Below are positions 25,609 to 34,350 of a stretch of DNA of 45,721 nucleotides, piece after piece. Positions within the stretch are counted from its first letter, which is position 1. Each line of letters begins with the position of its first letter. Origin of the DNA: Streptococcus pseudopneumoniae (GTDB lineage: Bacteria > Bacillota > Bacilli > Lactobacillales > Streptococcaceae). The position numbers and the translations under genes are program-made. Where the stretch lies: assembly GCF_001068775.1 (NCBI RefSeq), contig NZ_JWAJ01000143.1, positions 1-45,721 of the forward strand, given 5' to 3'. The notes beneath the pieces were generated by a model. That model ran no database searches, had not been told where the DNA came from, and saw only the letters and a list, made by a program, of their open reading frames with translations.

Positions 25609-26406
25609 ATGAGTTCGTCAGAATTTATTTCAAAGATTGATTATTATTGCCATAAGAAAGAAAGTTTATTTGACCAAAGTAAGTTTAAATATGCCATTCG
25701 TTCGATGTTTGCAGGTGCTTTCTTAACCTTTAGTACAGCCGCTGGGGCCATAGGTGCTGATCTACTCAATAGCATCGTTCCAAGTGCTGGTTATTTCCTA
25801 TTTCCTTTTGTATTTGCATGGGGCCTTGCCTATATCGTTTTCTTGAATGCCGAGTTGGTTACCTCAAATATGATGTACTTGACAGCTGGAACATTTTTGA
25901 AGAAGATTGATTGGAAAAAAGCCTTTATCATTTTACTTTATTGTGCCTTTTTCAACTTAGTTGGCGCTCTGTTAGCAGGTTGGTGCTTTGCTAATTCATC
26001 GGCATTTTCATATTTGACTCACGATAGTTACTTACCAAAGATTGTAGCTAAGAAATTGGCACGACCTAGTGAGTTGGTCTTGTTGGAAGGGATTTTGGCA
26101 AATATGTTCGTAAACATTGCCATTCTATCTTCAATTTTGGTTAAGGATAGCAATGCCAAACTCTGGATTATCTTGTCAGCTATTTCTATGTTTGTTTTCT
26201 TATCTAACGAGCATATTGCAGCTAACTTTTCATCTTTTAGCATTATTAAATTCAGCATTGTTTCTGATCAAATTGCTAACTTTGATATTCCAAATATCCT
26301 CCGTCATTGGAGTGTTACCTTCATTGCTAACTTGATTGGTGGAGGATTCCTGATAGGTTTACCATACGCTTATCTTAATAAAAATGAAGAGACTTATGTT
26401 GATTAG
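25609..26406 (+). CDS. Formate/nitrite transporter (FNT) family protein
   Basis: A 265-residue membrane channel of the FNT family, which moves small monovalent anions such as formate, nitrite or lactate. Six helices are evident; the N-terminal 'KYAIRSMFAGAFLTFSTAAG' and the segment 'LNAELVTSNMM' belong to the conserved pore loops, and 'LSNEHIAANF' holds the conserved central histidine of the family. Which anion it carries is unknown. AAGGAG precedes the ATG. A diverged paralogue follows at 26796. Confidence 0.9.
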   Translation: MSSSEFISKIDYYCHKKESLFDQSKFKYAIRSMFAGAFLTFSTAAGAIGADLLNSIVPSAGYFLFPFVFAWGLAYIVFLNAELVTSNMMYLTAGTFLKKIDWKKAFIILLYCAFFNLVGALLAGWCFANSSAFSYLTHDSYLPKIVAKKLARPSELVLLEGILANMFVNIAILSSILVKDSNAKLWIILSAISMFVFLSNEHIAANFSSFSIIKFSIVSDQIANFDIPNILRHWSVTFIANLIGGGFLIGLPYAYLNKNEETYVD

Positions 26407-26447
26407 CACTTAGCTCTTACTAAATAAAATGAAAATCAATAATAGAG

Positions 26448-26484
26448 GAGGTCGGGGAAAAAAATCCAGACCTCGATTTTTTTC
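26448..26484 (+). terminator. Terminator after the first FNT gene
   Basis: GAGGTC (26448-26453) pairs with GACCTC (26469-26474), with extra G-C pairs toward the loop, followed by a T-run. Confidence 0.75.
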
Positions 26485-26795
26485 CAAAAAACCTTTTGAT
26501 AAAAACGTTATTTTTTCTGTCTATAAATTCAAACAAATTATTAGTGCATGGATTTTAGCTGAAAACTAAAGAGACTCTTTTGTAAATTCAATATAGAACA
26601 AAAATAAAACATATATTAAATATATAGAATGAATAGTTTGAAAATAAAGAGTTGAAAACATTAAAGATGCTGATACAAAGCAAATGGAAACGATTGCTAA
26701 AAATGATAAAAATATTGTAAATAGAATTAAGAAAGCCTTCCCATAATTTCGATTTTATGTTATAATATTCACAAATAAAAGTTTTAGGAGTTTAT
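26485..26795 (+). other. Gene-free stretch between the two FNT genes
   Basis: AT-rich spacer. Before the second promoter, one frame at about 26650-26745 reads ENIKDADTKQMETIAKNDKN and then IVNRIKKAFP plus stop. It has no start codon in frame, so I treat it as a possible gene remnant. The promoter of the second FNT gene (TTCCCA 26738-26743, TATAAT 26761-26766) closes the stretch. Confidence 0.5.
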
Positions 26796-27598
26796 ATGGT
26801 TTCTTCAGAATTTATCTCAAAAATTGAGTTTGCTTGTAAGAAAAAGGAAAGTCTTTACAGTCAAAGTAAATTCAAGTATGCTATCCGTTCAATGTTTGCT
26901 GGTGCATTCTTAACATTTAGTACAGCAGCTGGTGCAGTTGGAGCTGACTTGATTAATAAGATTGCTCCAGGTAGTGGACGCTTCCTCTTCCCATTTGTTT
27001 TCGCTTCGCTTGGGGATTGGCTTACATTGTCTTCTTGAATGCTGAGTTAGTAACATCTAACATGATGTTCTTGACAGCTGGTAGCTTTTTGAAAAAGATT
27101 AGCTGGAGAAAAACAGCTGAAATCCTTCTATATTGTACTTTCTTCAACTTAATCGGTGCTCTTATAGCAGGATGGGGCTTTGCCCATTCAGCGGCTTATG
27201 CAAACCTAACACATGATAGCTTTATTTCTGGAGTTGTGGAAATGAAGTTGGGCCGTTCAAATGAACTTATCTTGCTTGAAGCTATCTTGGCTAATGTCTT
27301 TGTAAATATCGCGATTCTTTCATTCGTTTTAGTTAAGGATGGTGGAGCAAAACTTTGGTTAGTTCTTTCAGCTATTTACATGTTTGTATTCTTAACAAAC
27401 GAGCACATCGCCGCAAACTTTGCTTCATTTGCTATTGTGAAATTCAGTGTTGCTGCTGATTCAATCGCAAACTTCGGTATTGGAAATATTCTTCGTCACT
27501 GGGGTGTAACCTTCATTGGTAACTTTATCGGTGGTGGTTTACTCATGGGATTACCATACGCCTTCTTAAATAAAAACGAAGATACATATGTAGATTAA
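26796..27598 (+). pseudogene. Second FNT transporter gene, frameshifted by a 5-bp tandem duplication
   Basis: The first 70 or so codons match the preceding transporter, then the frame shifts after FPFVFA. The cause is a tandem CGCTT CGCTT at 27002-27011. With one copy removed, the sequence reads FPFVFAWGLAYIVFLNAE and continues to 27598 as a 265-residue protein, equal in length to its paralogue. All later motifs, including LTNEHIAANF, are intact, which suggests a very recent or reversible change. The start has TTAGGAG upstream. Confidence 0.85.
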
Positions 27599-27625
27599 AA
27601 GTTGGATTCATTCCAACTTTTTCTT
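27597..27625 (+). terminator. Terminator after the second FNT gene
   Basis: AAAAGTTGGA and TCCAACTTTT form a hairpin followed by T-rich sequence. Confidence 0.8.
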
Positions 27626-27637
27626 TTTGTTTATCCA

Positions 27638-27646
27638 TGCTATAAT
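27638..27646 (+). promoter_or_regulatory. Extended -10 promoter of the DUF2130 gene
   Basis: TGC followed by TATAAT (27641-27646), about 33 bases before the start codon. TTGTTT lies upstream at a shorter than ideal distance. Confidence 0.5.
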
Positions 27647-27678
27647 GAAAGTAGAATAGATAAATTTAGAGGAATAAC

Positions 27679-28953
27679 ATGAACGAGATTAAATGTCCCA
27701 ATTGTGGCGAAGTATTTACAGTCAATGAAAGTCAATATGCAGAACTGCTTTCTCAAGTTCGCACTGCAGAGTTTGATAAGGAATTGCATGAACGAATCAA
27801 ACAAGAGTTGACATTGGTGGAACAAAAAGCCTTAAATGAACAACAGGCAAAACTGGCTCAAAAAGATCAAGAAATTGCCCAGCTTCAAAGTCAAATTAAC
27901 AACTTTGATACAGAAAAAGAATTGGCTAAGAAAGAAGTGGAGCAAAGTGCAAGTCAAAGCTTGCTAGAGAAAGAAAAAGAAGTCCAAGCTCTCGAAAATC
28001 AATTGGCTACCTTGCGCTTAAAGCATGAAAATCAACTACAAAAAACACTATCTGATTTAGAGAAAGAACGTGATCAGGTCAAAAACCAGCTCCTTTTACA
28101 AGAAAAAGAAAATGAGTTGTCTCTAGCCTCTGTAAAACAAAATTATGAAGCCCAGCTAAAGGCAGCCAGTGAGCAGGTTGAGTTCTATAAGAATTTCAAA
28201 GCCCAACAATCAACAAAGGCTATTGGTGAAAGTCTGGAACACTATGCGGAAGGTGAGTTCAACAAGGTTCGTAGCTTTGCCTTCCCAAATGCTTACTTTG
28301 AAAAGGACAACAAGGTTTCAGCACGTGGTTCTAAGGGCGATTTCATTTTCCGTGATTTTGATGAAAATGGACTAGAATTCATTTCCATCATGTTTGAGAT
28401 GAAAAATGAAGCAGACGGGACAGAGAAGAAACATAAGAATGCAGACTTTTACAAGGAATTAGATAAAGACCGCCGTGAGAAAGACTGTGAGTATGCTGTT
28501 TTGGTAAGTATGCTTGAAGCAGAAAACGACTACTTTAATACAGGAATTGTTGACGTTAGCCATGAATATGAGAAGATGTATGTCATTCGTCCCCAGTTCT
28601 TTATTCAACTAATTGGACTCTTGCGCAATGCTGCCCTTAATTCCCTAAAATACAAGCAGGAGTTAGCGCTTGTTCGTGAGCAAAATATCGATATCACGCA
28701 TTTTGAGGAAGATTTGGACGCTTTCAAGGTAGCTTTTGCAAAGAATTATAACTCAGCTTCTGTCAACTTTGGCAAGGCCATCGACGAAATCGACAAGGCA
28801 ATTAAGCGAATGGAAGAAGTCAAGAAATTCCTGACAACATCAGAAAACCAACTCCGCCTTGCAAACAACAAGCTGGAAGATGTTTCCGTTAAAAAATTGA
28901 CTCGGAAGAATCCAACCATGAAAGCTAAGTTTGAAGCATTGAAGGGGGAGTAG
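27679..28953 (+). CDS. DUF2130 coiled-coil protein
   Basis: A 424-residue protein. A short zinc-ribbon-like start (KCPNCGEVF, one CxxC pair visible) leads into a long charged coiled coil over about residues 30-180. The globular DUF2130 domain follows, with '[18 protein letters not shown]', '[18 protein letters not shown]', 'FEMKNEAD' and '[13 protein letters not shown]'. The D...ExK-like layout suggests a nuclease-related fold, but no activity is established to my knowledge. It lies 10 bases before truB and shares its transcript. Confidence 0.85.
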   Translation: MNEIKCPNCGEVFTVNESQYAELLSQVRTAEFDKELHERIKQELTLVEQKALNEQQAKLAQKDQEIAQLQSQINNFDTEKELAKKEVEQSASQSLLEKEKEVQALENQLATLRLKHENQLQKTLSDLEKERDQVKNQLLLQEKENELSLASVKQNYEAQLKAASEQVEFYKNFKAQQSTKAIGESLEHYAEGEFNKVRSFAFPNAYFEKDNKVSARGSKGDFIFRDFDENGLEFISIMFEMKNEADGTEKKHKNADFYKELDKDRREKDCEYAVLVSMLEAENDYFNTGIVDVSHEYEKMYVIRPQFFIQLIGLLRNAALNSLKYKQELALVREQNIDITHFEEDLDAFKVAFAKNYNSASVNFGKAIDEIDKAIKRMEEVKKFLTTSENQLRLANNKLEDVSVKKLTRKNPTMKAKFEALKGE

Positions 28954-28963
28954 AAAGCAACAT

Positions 28964-29842
28964 ATGAACGGTATTATCAACTTAAAAAAGGAAGCGGGGA
29001 TGACCTCGCATGACGCGGTTTTTAAATTACGTAAGATTTTAGGAACCAAGAAGATTGGACACGGTGGGACCTTGGATCCTGATGTGGTGGGTGTTTTACC
29101 CATTGCTGTAGGGAAGGCGACTCGCATGGTTGAGTTTATGCAGGACGAAGGTAAGATTTACGAGGGTGAAATTACTCTAGGATATTCTACAACAACCGAG
29201 GATGCTAGTGGTGAGGTGGTTGCTGAGACACCAGTATTGTCTCCCTTAGATGAAAAGCTTGTTGATCAAGCGATTGCAAGTCTGACTGGACCTATTATTC
29301 AGATTCCCCCAATGTATTCCGCTGTCAAGGTCAATGGGCGCAAACTTTATGAATATGCGCGTGCTGGTCAGGAAGTCGAGCGTCCAGAACGTCAGGTGAC
29401 GATTTATAGTTTCGAACGAACAAGTTCCATTTTCTATGAAAATAATCTGGCTCGATTTACCTTCCGTGTAAAATGTAGCAAAGGGACTTATATCCGGACC
29501 TTGTCAGTTGACTTGGGAGAAAAACTTGGCTATGCAGCTCATATGTCTCATTTAACACGAACAAGCGCTGCGGGCTTGCAGTTAGATAATGCTTTGACCT
29601 TGAATGAAATTGAGGAAAAGGTACAAGCTGGTGAATTAGACTTTCTTCATCCCTTAGAGATTGGTACAGGTGACTTAGTTAAGGTTTATTTGACCCCAAA
29701 ACAGGCAGAAGAAGTGCGTTTTGGTCGCTTTATTGAATTGGAACAAACTGAGAAGGAATTGGCTGGTTTTGAAGGTGATAAGTTATTAGCCATTATAGAG
29801 AAACGGGATACTCTTTATAAACCAAGAAAGGTTTTCAATTGA
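28964..29842 (+). CDS. truB: tRNA pseudouridine(55) synthase
   Basis: Makes pseudouridine 55 in the T-loop of tRNAs. It has 292 residues. The catalytic aspartate is D38 in [15 protein letters not shown]. Other TruB motifs are '[20 protein letters not shown]' and the KGTYIRTL segment. The C-terminal region carries the extra domain of the bacterial type. The ATG follows a weak GGGGGAG from the end of the preceding gene. Confidence 0.97.
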   Translation: MNGIINLKKEAGMTSHDAVFKLRKILGTKKIGHGGTLDPDVVGVLPIAVGKATRMVEFMQDEGKIYEGEITLGYSTTTEDASGEVVAETPVLSPLDEKLVDQAIASLTGPIIQIPPMYSAVKVNGRKLYEYARAGQEVERPERQVTIYSFERTSSIFYENNLARFTFRVKCSKGTYIRTLSVDLGEKLGYAAHMSHLTRTSAAGLQLDNALTLNEIEEKVQAGELDFLHPLEIGTGDLVKVYLTPKQAEEVRFGRFIELEQTEKELAGFEGDKLLAIIEKRDTLYKPRKVFN

Positions 29843-29951
29843 TTAGAGCTGGTGGTAAAATTGCAAACTGATGTTTAGTTTAAAAAAGCTGAAAGACAAT
29901 TTAGTTTAGAAGAGAAATTGTTTTGAAAAAGGGTTGAAAACACGGTGATAT

Positions 29952-29980
29952 TTGACAGTTTTGCTTGCTTATGATAATAT
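29952..29980 (+). promoter_or_regulatory. Promoter of the rocS-like gene
   Basis: A perfect -35 TTGACA (29952-29957) with TAATAT at 29975-29980 (17 bases) or GATAAT at 29973-29978 (15 bases). It lies about 40 bases before the start codon. Confidence 0.6.
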
Positions 29981-30018
29981 TTAAATAAAGAAAAGCTAGA
30001 AAACTTTCAGAGGATATT

Positions 30019-30510
30019 ATGAGTATTGAGATGACTGTTAGTGAGATTGCTGAGGTCTTGGGCTTGTCCCGTCAAGCAATCAATAACCGTGTCAAGGAAT
30101 TACCTGAAGAAGATACGACTAAAAATGATAAAGGAGTTACTGTGGTAACTCGCAGTGGCTTGATTAAGCTTGAAGAAATCTACAAAAAAACTATTTTTGA
30201 AGATGAACCTGTTAGTGATGATGTGAAGCAACGTGAGTTGATGGAGATTCTTGTTGATGAAAAGAACGCAGAAATCATCCGTCTTTATGAGCAGTTAAAG
30301 GCTAAAGACAAACAGTTAGCTGAAAAAGATGAACAGATGCGTGTCAAAGACCGTCAAATCGCAGAAAAAGATAAGCAATTGGATCAACAACAACAGTTAA
30401 CGCTACAAGCTATGAAGGACCAAGAAACCCTTCAGTTGGAGTTGGATCAGGCTAAGCAAGAAGTACAAGCAACGAAGAAAGGCTTCTTTGCTCGCTTATT
30501 TGGAGGATAA
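30019..30510 (+). CDS. rocS: RocS-like chromosome segregation regulator
   Basis: A 163-residue protein with three clear parts: an N-terminal helix-turn-helix (about 1-50, 'TVSEIAEVLGLSRQAINNRV'), a long coiled coil rich in K, E, Q and D (about 75-150, repeats of the AEKDKQL type), and a short C-terminal amphipathic helix KKGFFARLFGG. This matches RocS of S. pneumoniae in length and layout; RocS binds DNA and the membrane and helps segregate chromosomes. The name rests on this likeness from memory. It is monocistronic between its own promoter and terminator. Confidence 0.8.
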   Translation: MSIEMTVSEIAEVLGLSRQAINNRVKELPEEDTTKNDKGVTVVTRSGLIKLEEIYKKTIFEDEPVSDDVKQRELMEILVDEKNAEIIRLYEQLKAKDKQLAEKDEQMRVKDRQIAEKDKQLDQQQQLTLQAMKDQETLQLELDQAKQEVQATKKGFFARLFGG

Positions 30511-30513
30511 GAA

Positions 30514-30558
30514 AAAACTGCTTGGTTTCTAGGTATAACCAAGTAGTTTCTTTTTCAA
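30514..30558 (+). terminator. Terminator of the rocS-like gene
   Basis: AACTGCTTGGTT pairs with AACCAAGTAGTT across an 8-base loop, followed by TTTCTTTTTC. Confidence 0.85.
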
Positions 30559-30579
30559 ATACAATAAGGAATGGATAAG

Positions 30580-31170
30580 ATGGAAAAATTAAGAGATTAT
30601 ATTTCATTTGATTTGGAATTTAATAAACACCAGGATAAAACTCACTTGATTCAGGTATCTGCGGTCCGTTTTAAAAATGGTGAAGAAGTAGGAGCATTTG
30701 ACTCATATGTTCATACCGATGTACCATTGAAAAGTTTTATAAACGGCTTAACGGGTATCACGTCTGAAATCTTGAAAGATGCACCGATGGTGGAGGAAGT
30801 TCTTAAGAATTTTCAAGACTTTGTTGGTGAATTACCCCTTGTTGGTTATAATGCAGCCAAGAGTGATTTACCAATCTTACTAGAGTATGGATTGGATTAT
30901 AGTCGTCAATATCTAGTCGATCTCTATGATGAAGCTTTTGAGCGACGGAGTTCTGATCTTCACGGTATTGCCAATCTCAAGTTACAGACCGTGGCTGAAT
31001 TTTTAGGATTCAAGGGGCAGTCTCATAATAGTTTAGAGGATGCACGTATGACTGCGCGTGTTTATGAAGCTTTTCTAGAATCTGATGAAAGCAGAATTTT
31101 ACTGGACTCCAAGAGTAGCCTGAACTCTAATCCTTTTGGTGGACTAGATTTGTCACAGTTTTTTGATTAG
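30580..31170 (+). CDS. DnaQ-like 3'-5' exonuclease
   Basis: A 196-residue DEDD-type exonuclease related to the DNA polymerase III epsilon domain. The exonuclease motif I is FDLEFN (D and E as metal ligands). 'GYNAAKSDLPIL' holds the second aspartate, and HNSLEDARMTARVYE forms motif III with the final histidine and aspartate (DEDDh). Start ATG 30580 is chosen because AAGGA at 30566-30570 is well placed for it and too close to the ATG at 30571. It is followed after 8 bases by the phosphodiesterase gene. Confidence 0.9.
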   Translation: MEKLRDYISFDLEFNKHQDKTHLIQVSAVRFKNGEEVGAFDSYVHTDVPLKSFINGLTGITSEILKDAPMVEEVLKNFQDFVGELPLVGYNAAKSDLPILLEYGLDYSRQYLVDLYDEAFERRSSDLHGIANLKLQTVAEFLGFKGQSHNSLEDARMTARVYEAFLESDESRILLDSKSSLNSNPFGGLDLSQFFD

Positions 31171-31178
31171 GAGGTTTT

Positions 31179-32942
31179 ATGAAACCTGAAAAACCTAAAA
31201 AATTGGGTTTTAAAAAGATTTACTTAAATCTGGATAAAATCCTATTTCTATTTTTTTTAATCTTCATGCTAGTAGATTATATTTGGTTGCCACTGAACTC
31301 ATTGATAGCAGGTTTTTTACTAAGTCAGACGGGCTATTTGTTTATTTCCTATAATAATGTTTTTGGAATTTTAAAACATGCACCTTTAGTCAGCCTTGGG
31401 TTTTTAATCTTAATAGCCATTAACCTTTTAGTAGCCTATTTTCAACTAAGTCTCCTCTTTATTGGAGCTCGACACCTTCTCTATCACGAAAAACTAACCT
31501 TGATTGAGTATAGTCGCAAGGTATTTCGTGAAAGTATAGCCTTCATGAAACGTCTGACTGTTTCCAAGGCCTTGTTTATCTTCGTTTATATTGCTATGAT
31601 TTTTCCGTTTATCAGGAAGATTTTTAAAATTTATTATTTTAATAAAATAGTGATACCTGAGTTTATTCAGACCTACATGGAAGACAAGTATTGGATATGG
31701 TGGCTTGCTATTATCATCTTATCAATCCTTTTCCTATACGTTTCTGTTAAGTTGATTTTTGTTTTGCCAAAAATCTTTTATGACAAGATGACGGTTAAGG
31801 AAGCAGTGGTTTACAGTTTAGAAAAAACCAGAAATCATTTTTGGTTTTACGCTTGGCATCTCTTTCTAATCCTTGTCAAAACGAATCTTTTCTTTTACTT
31901 ACCTTTAATTCCTCTATTGTTGATCCAGTCTTTAGCAGATGGTCTCACACACCGAGAATCATTGATTCTAGCTATTTCAAACTATATTTTGATTAAAAAT
32001 ATCCACTATATGTCTTTAACCTACTTCTTGGTTAAGTTTACCTCCTTTTTAACTGGTGAGGAGTTGGATATTATGCCAAGACGGAAAAAGGACCATATTA
32101 TGAGATGGGGTGTAATGGGATGCGCAAGTATCTTCTTTGCGATTGAAGGCTATATTTATCTCGAAGCACCCGTAGTCAATCCTCCACTTGTCATCTCTCA
32201 CAGAGGAGTTTCTAATGGGAATGGTGTCCAAAATACAGTTGAATCCTTAGAAAAAACAGCTCAGTTAAAACCAGATTTAGTTGAGATGGATGTGCAAGAA
32301 ACAAAGGATGGTCAGTTTGTCATGATGCATGATGCTAACCTAAAAAGTTTAGCGGGATTAAATGTAACACCACAAGACTTAACTTTAGATGAGTTGAAGC
32401 AATTAGATATTTATGAAAATGGTTATCAGACTAAAATATCTAGCTTTGATGATTATATAAATCGTGCCAATGACCTTCATCAGAAATTGCTGATCGAAAT
32501 AAAAACAAGTCGAAAAGATAGTGCTCAGATGATGGATCGTTTTCTAGATCAATATGGAGCAAAAATTAAAGTCTATGGGCATCAGATGCAATCTTTGGAT
32601 TATCATGTTATTGAAAAAGTTACCCAGTATGATAAAGAGATTCCAGTCTATTTCATACTGCCCTATAATTCCGTTTTTCCAAGAACAAATGCTACAGGTT
32701 ATACCATGGAATATTCTACTTTAGATGAATATTTTGTAACCAAGCTTTGGAATACAAAACAAAAACTCTATGTATGGACAATCAATGGTTCGGAATCCTT
32801 TGATAAGTCCCTACGTTTGGGAGTTGATGGTATGATAACAGATGATTTGGAAAGAATTAAAGAAGAGCTTGAGACCGCTCAGGAAGATCCTGAATATACG
32901 GACTTGCTTCTAAAGAAAGCAACAGAAATATTTACTTTCTAG
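31179..32942 (+). CDS. Membrane-bound glycerophosphodiester phosphodiesterase
   Basis: Splits glycerophosphodiesters, or possibly teichoic-acid polyglycerophosphate units, to glycerol 3-phosphate and an alcohol. It has 587 residues. The first about 330 form a membrane domain with seven or more hydrophobic helices (the GPDPase membrane domain of Firmicutes). The catalytic GDPD domain follows with HRG at H341, VEMDVQETKDGQFVMMHD, LLIEIKTS and the final 'WTINGSESF ... GVDGMITDD' segment. The layout places the enzyme domain outside the cell. It is co-transcribed with the exonuclease gene. Confidence 0.92.
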   Translation: MKPEKPKKLGFKKIYLNLDKILFLFFLIFMLVDYIWLPLNSLIAGFLLSQTGYLFISYNNVFGILKHAPLVSLGFLILIAINLLVAYFQLSLLFIGARHLLYHEKLTLIEYSRKVFRESIAFMKRLTVSKALFIFVYIAMIFPFIRKIFKIYYFNKIVIPEFIQTYMEDKYWIWWLAIIILSILFLYVSVKLIFVLPKIFYDKMTVKEAVVYSLEKTRNHFWFYAWHLFLILVKTNLFFYLPLIPLLLIQSLADGLTHRESLILAISNYILIKNIHYMSLTYFLVKFTSFLTGEELDIMPRRKKDHIMRWGVMGCASIFFAIEGYIYLEAPVVNPPLVISHRGVSNGNGVQNTVESLEKTAQLKPDLVEMDVQETKDGQFVMMHDANLKSLAGLNVTPQDLTLDELKQLDIYENGYQTKISSFDDYINRANDLHQKLLIEIKTSRKDSAQMMDRFLDQYGAKIKVYGHQMQSLDYHVIEKVTQYDKEIPVYFILPYNSVFPRTNATGYTMEYSTLDEYFVTKLWNTKQKLYVWTINGSESFDKSLRLGVDGMITDDLERIKEELETAQEDPEYTDLLLKKATEIFTF

Positions 32943-32950
32943 GTAAGACA

Positions 32951-32982
32951 AAAGAGGTTGAATTGAACATCAGCCTCTTTTT
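32951..32982. terminator. Bidirectional terminator between convergent genes
   Basis: AAGAGGTTG and CAGCCTCTT pair (one G-U) with A-rich and T-rich flanks, ending both the plus-strand phosphodiesterase transcript and the minus-strand ybaB transcript. Confidence 0.8.
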
Positions 32983-32988
32983 ATGCTA

Positions 32989-33288
32989 TTAGAATGGTAA
33001 TTTACCAGCAAAAGCCCCTAGTTTCTTTTTAGTTGCTTCATCAATTTGTTCAAGAGCAGCATTGACTGCTTGAACTGTCATATCTGATAGAGTTTCAATA
33101 TCTTCTGGGTCAACAACTGCAGGATTGAAGTCAATCCTAACAATTTTCTTGTCTCCTGTTAGTGTAGCAGTTACAAGGTTTTGGGCAGAAGTTCCAACAA
33201 ATTCTGTAGCAGCAAGTTCAGCCTGACTTTGCTCCATTTGTTTTTGAAGTTTTTGAGCTTGACGCATCATGTTTTGCATATTCATCAT
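32989..33288 (-). CDS. YbaB/EbfC-family nucleoid-associated protein
   Basis: A 99-residue DNA-binding protein that forms dimers and is found in most bacteria. It opens [20 protein letters not shown], followed by the '[20 protein letters not shown]' strand region and a C-terminal helix. The start may be the first or the second methionine. It is on the minus strand alone, divergent from the iron-uptake operon. In many bacteria it lies beside recR or dnaX, but not here. Confidence 0.93.
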   Translation of the reverse strand: MMNMQNMMRQAQKLQKQMEQSQAELAATEFVGTSAQNLVTATLTGDKKIVRIDFNPAVVDPEDIETLSDMTVQAVNAALEQIDEATKKKLGAFAGKLPF

Positions 33289-33398
33289 GGTGGTATATAG
33301 CTTCCTTTTCTTTTATTTTCCCTATTATTTTAACAATTTTAACTAGAAAAGTCTATTCAAATTTTCAACGATAAAACATTAAATTTTCTGACAATTTA

Positions 33399-33427
33399 TT
33401 GAATAATTAGAAAATCTATGTTATAAT
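33399..33427 (+). promoter_or_regulatory. Promoter of the efe-tat operon
   Basis: TTGAAT (33399-33404) and TATAAT (33422-33427) are exactly 17 bases apart, about 45 bases before the lipoprotein start codon. I see no clear Fur-type palindrome, but the region is AT-rich and a repressor site cannot be excluded. Confidence 0.7.
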
Positions 33428-33472
33428 GAATTAAAAACAAATGGGCTTCCCATGATTTAATAGGAGTATCTA

Positions 33473-34345
33473 ATGAAAAAACTTGGTTTTATCCTTTTAT
33501 CTTCGGCATTGTTGTTATCTGCTTGTGCAGTTCGTTTTGAACAATCGTCAACTACAAGTGATTCATCTCAGGTCGCAAAATTATCAGAAGATAACCAAAA
33601 ATTATTGGATAAGGCAACTAGTGACTACAAAACCTTTGTGGAAGAACAGATTGATAAACTTTTAACAGATACAGAAGGTTTTGTTCAACTTTTGAAGGAT
33701 GGTAAGTTAGAAGAAGCTAAAAAGGCCTACCCTTTAATCCGTATGTCCTATGAACGTTCAGAGCCGATTGCAGAGAGCTTCGGTGAATCTGATGTGAAGA
33801 TTGATTTTCGATTAGCAGACTACTTAGATGAAAACAAGACCGAAGAAGGTTGGTCTGGTTTTCACCGTATTGAGCGCATTCTTTGGGAGGAAAACACAAC
33901 TAAAGGAACTGAGGCTTATGGTGACCAACTGGTAAATGATATCAAGGAATTGAAGGCTAAGATTGCGACTGTAGATGTTGATTACAAGATTATGCTAACT
34001 GGGGCTGTTGACCTTTTAAATGAAGTAGCGACAAGTAAGATTACTGGTGAAGAGGAGATTTATTCTCATACAGATTTGTATGATTTCCGTGCAAATATCC
34101 AAGGTGCTGAAAAGATTTTCCAACTTTTTAAACCCTTGCTTGAAAAATCAGATGCAGCCTTGGTTAAGGAGTTAGAGGAAGATTTCAAATCTGTCAATAG
34201 TTTGTTAGACAAACACATGACGGACAAGGAACACTATAAGCTCTATACAGACTTAACGAAAGAGGATACCAAGGAATTGTCTGAAGCAGTCACAAAACTT
34301 GGTGAACCATTATCACAAATGGGTAAATTTCTTGGTGGAGAATAA
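33473..34345 (+). CDS. efeO: EfeO/EfeM-like iron-uptake lipoprotein
   Basis: A 290-residue lipoprotein. The signal peptide ends in a lipobox LLSAC with the cysteine at residue 18. The mature part is a helical imelysin-like (peptidase M75) domain. The characteristic HxxE motif is in GFHRIERILWE near residue 130. Such proteins bind ferrous or ferric iron outside the cell and deliver it to the EfeU permease. The N-terminal cupredoxin domain of proteobacterial EfeO is absent, so EfeM-like is the closer term. It is the first gene of the operon. Confidence 0.9.
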   Translation: MKKLGFILLSSALLLSACAVRFEQSSTTSDSSQVAKLSEDNQKLLDKATSDYKTFVEEQIDKLLTDTEGFVQLLKDGKLEEAKKAYPLIRMSYERSEPIAESFGESDVKIDFRLADYLDENKTEEGWSGFHRIERILWEENTTKGTEAYGDQLVNDIKELKAKIATVDVDYKIMLTGAVDLLNEVATSKITGEEEIYSHTDLYDFRANIQGAEKIFQLFKPLLEKSDAALVKELEEDFKSVNSLLDKHMTDKEHYKLYTDLTKEDTKELSEAVTKLGEPLSQMGKFLGGE

Positions 34346-34350
34346 GTAAT

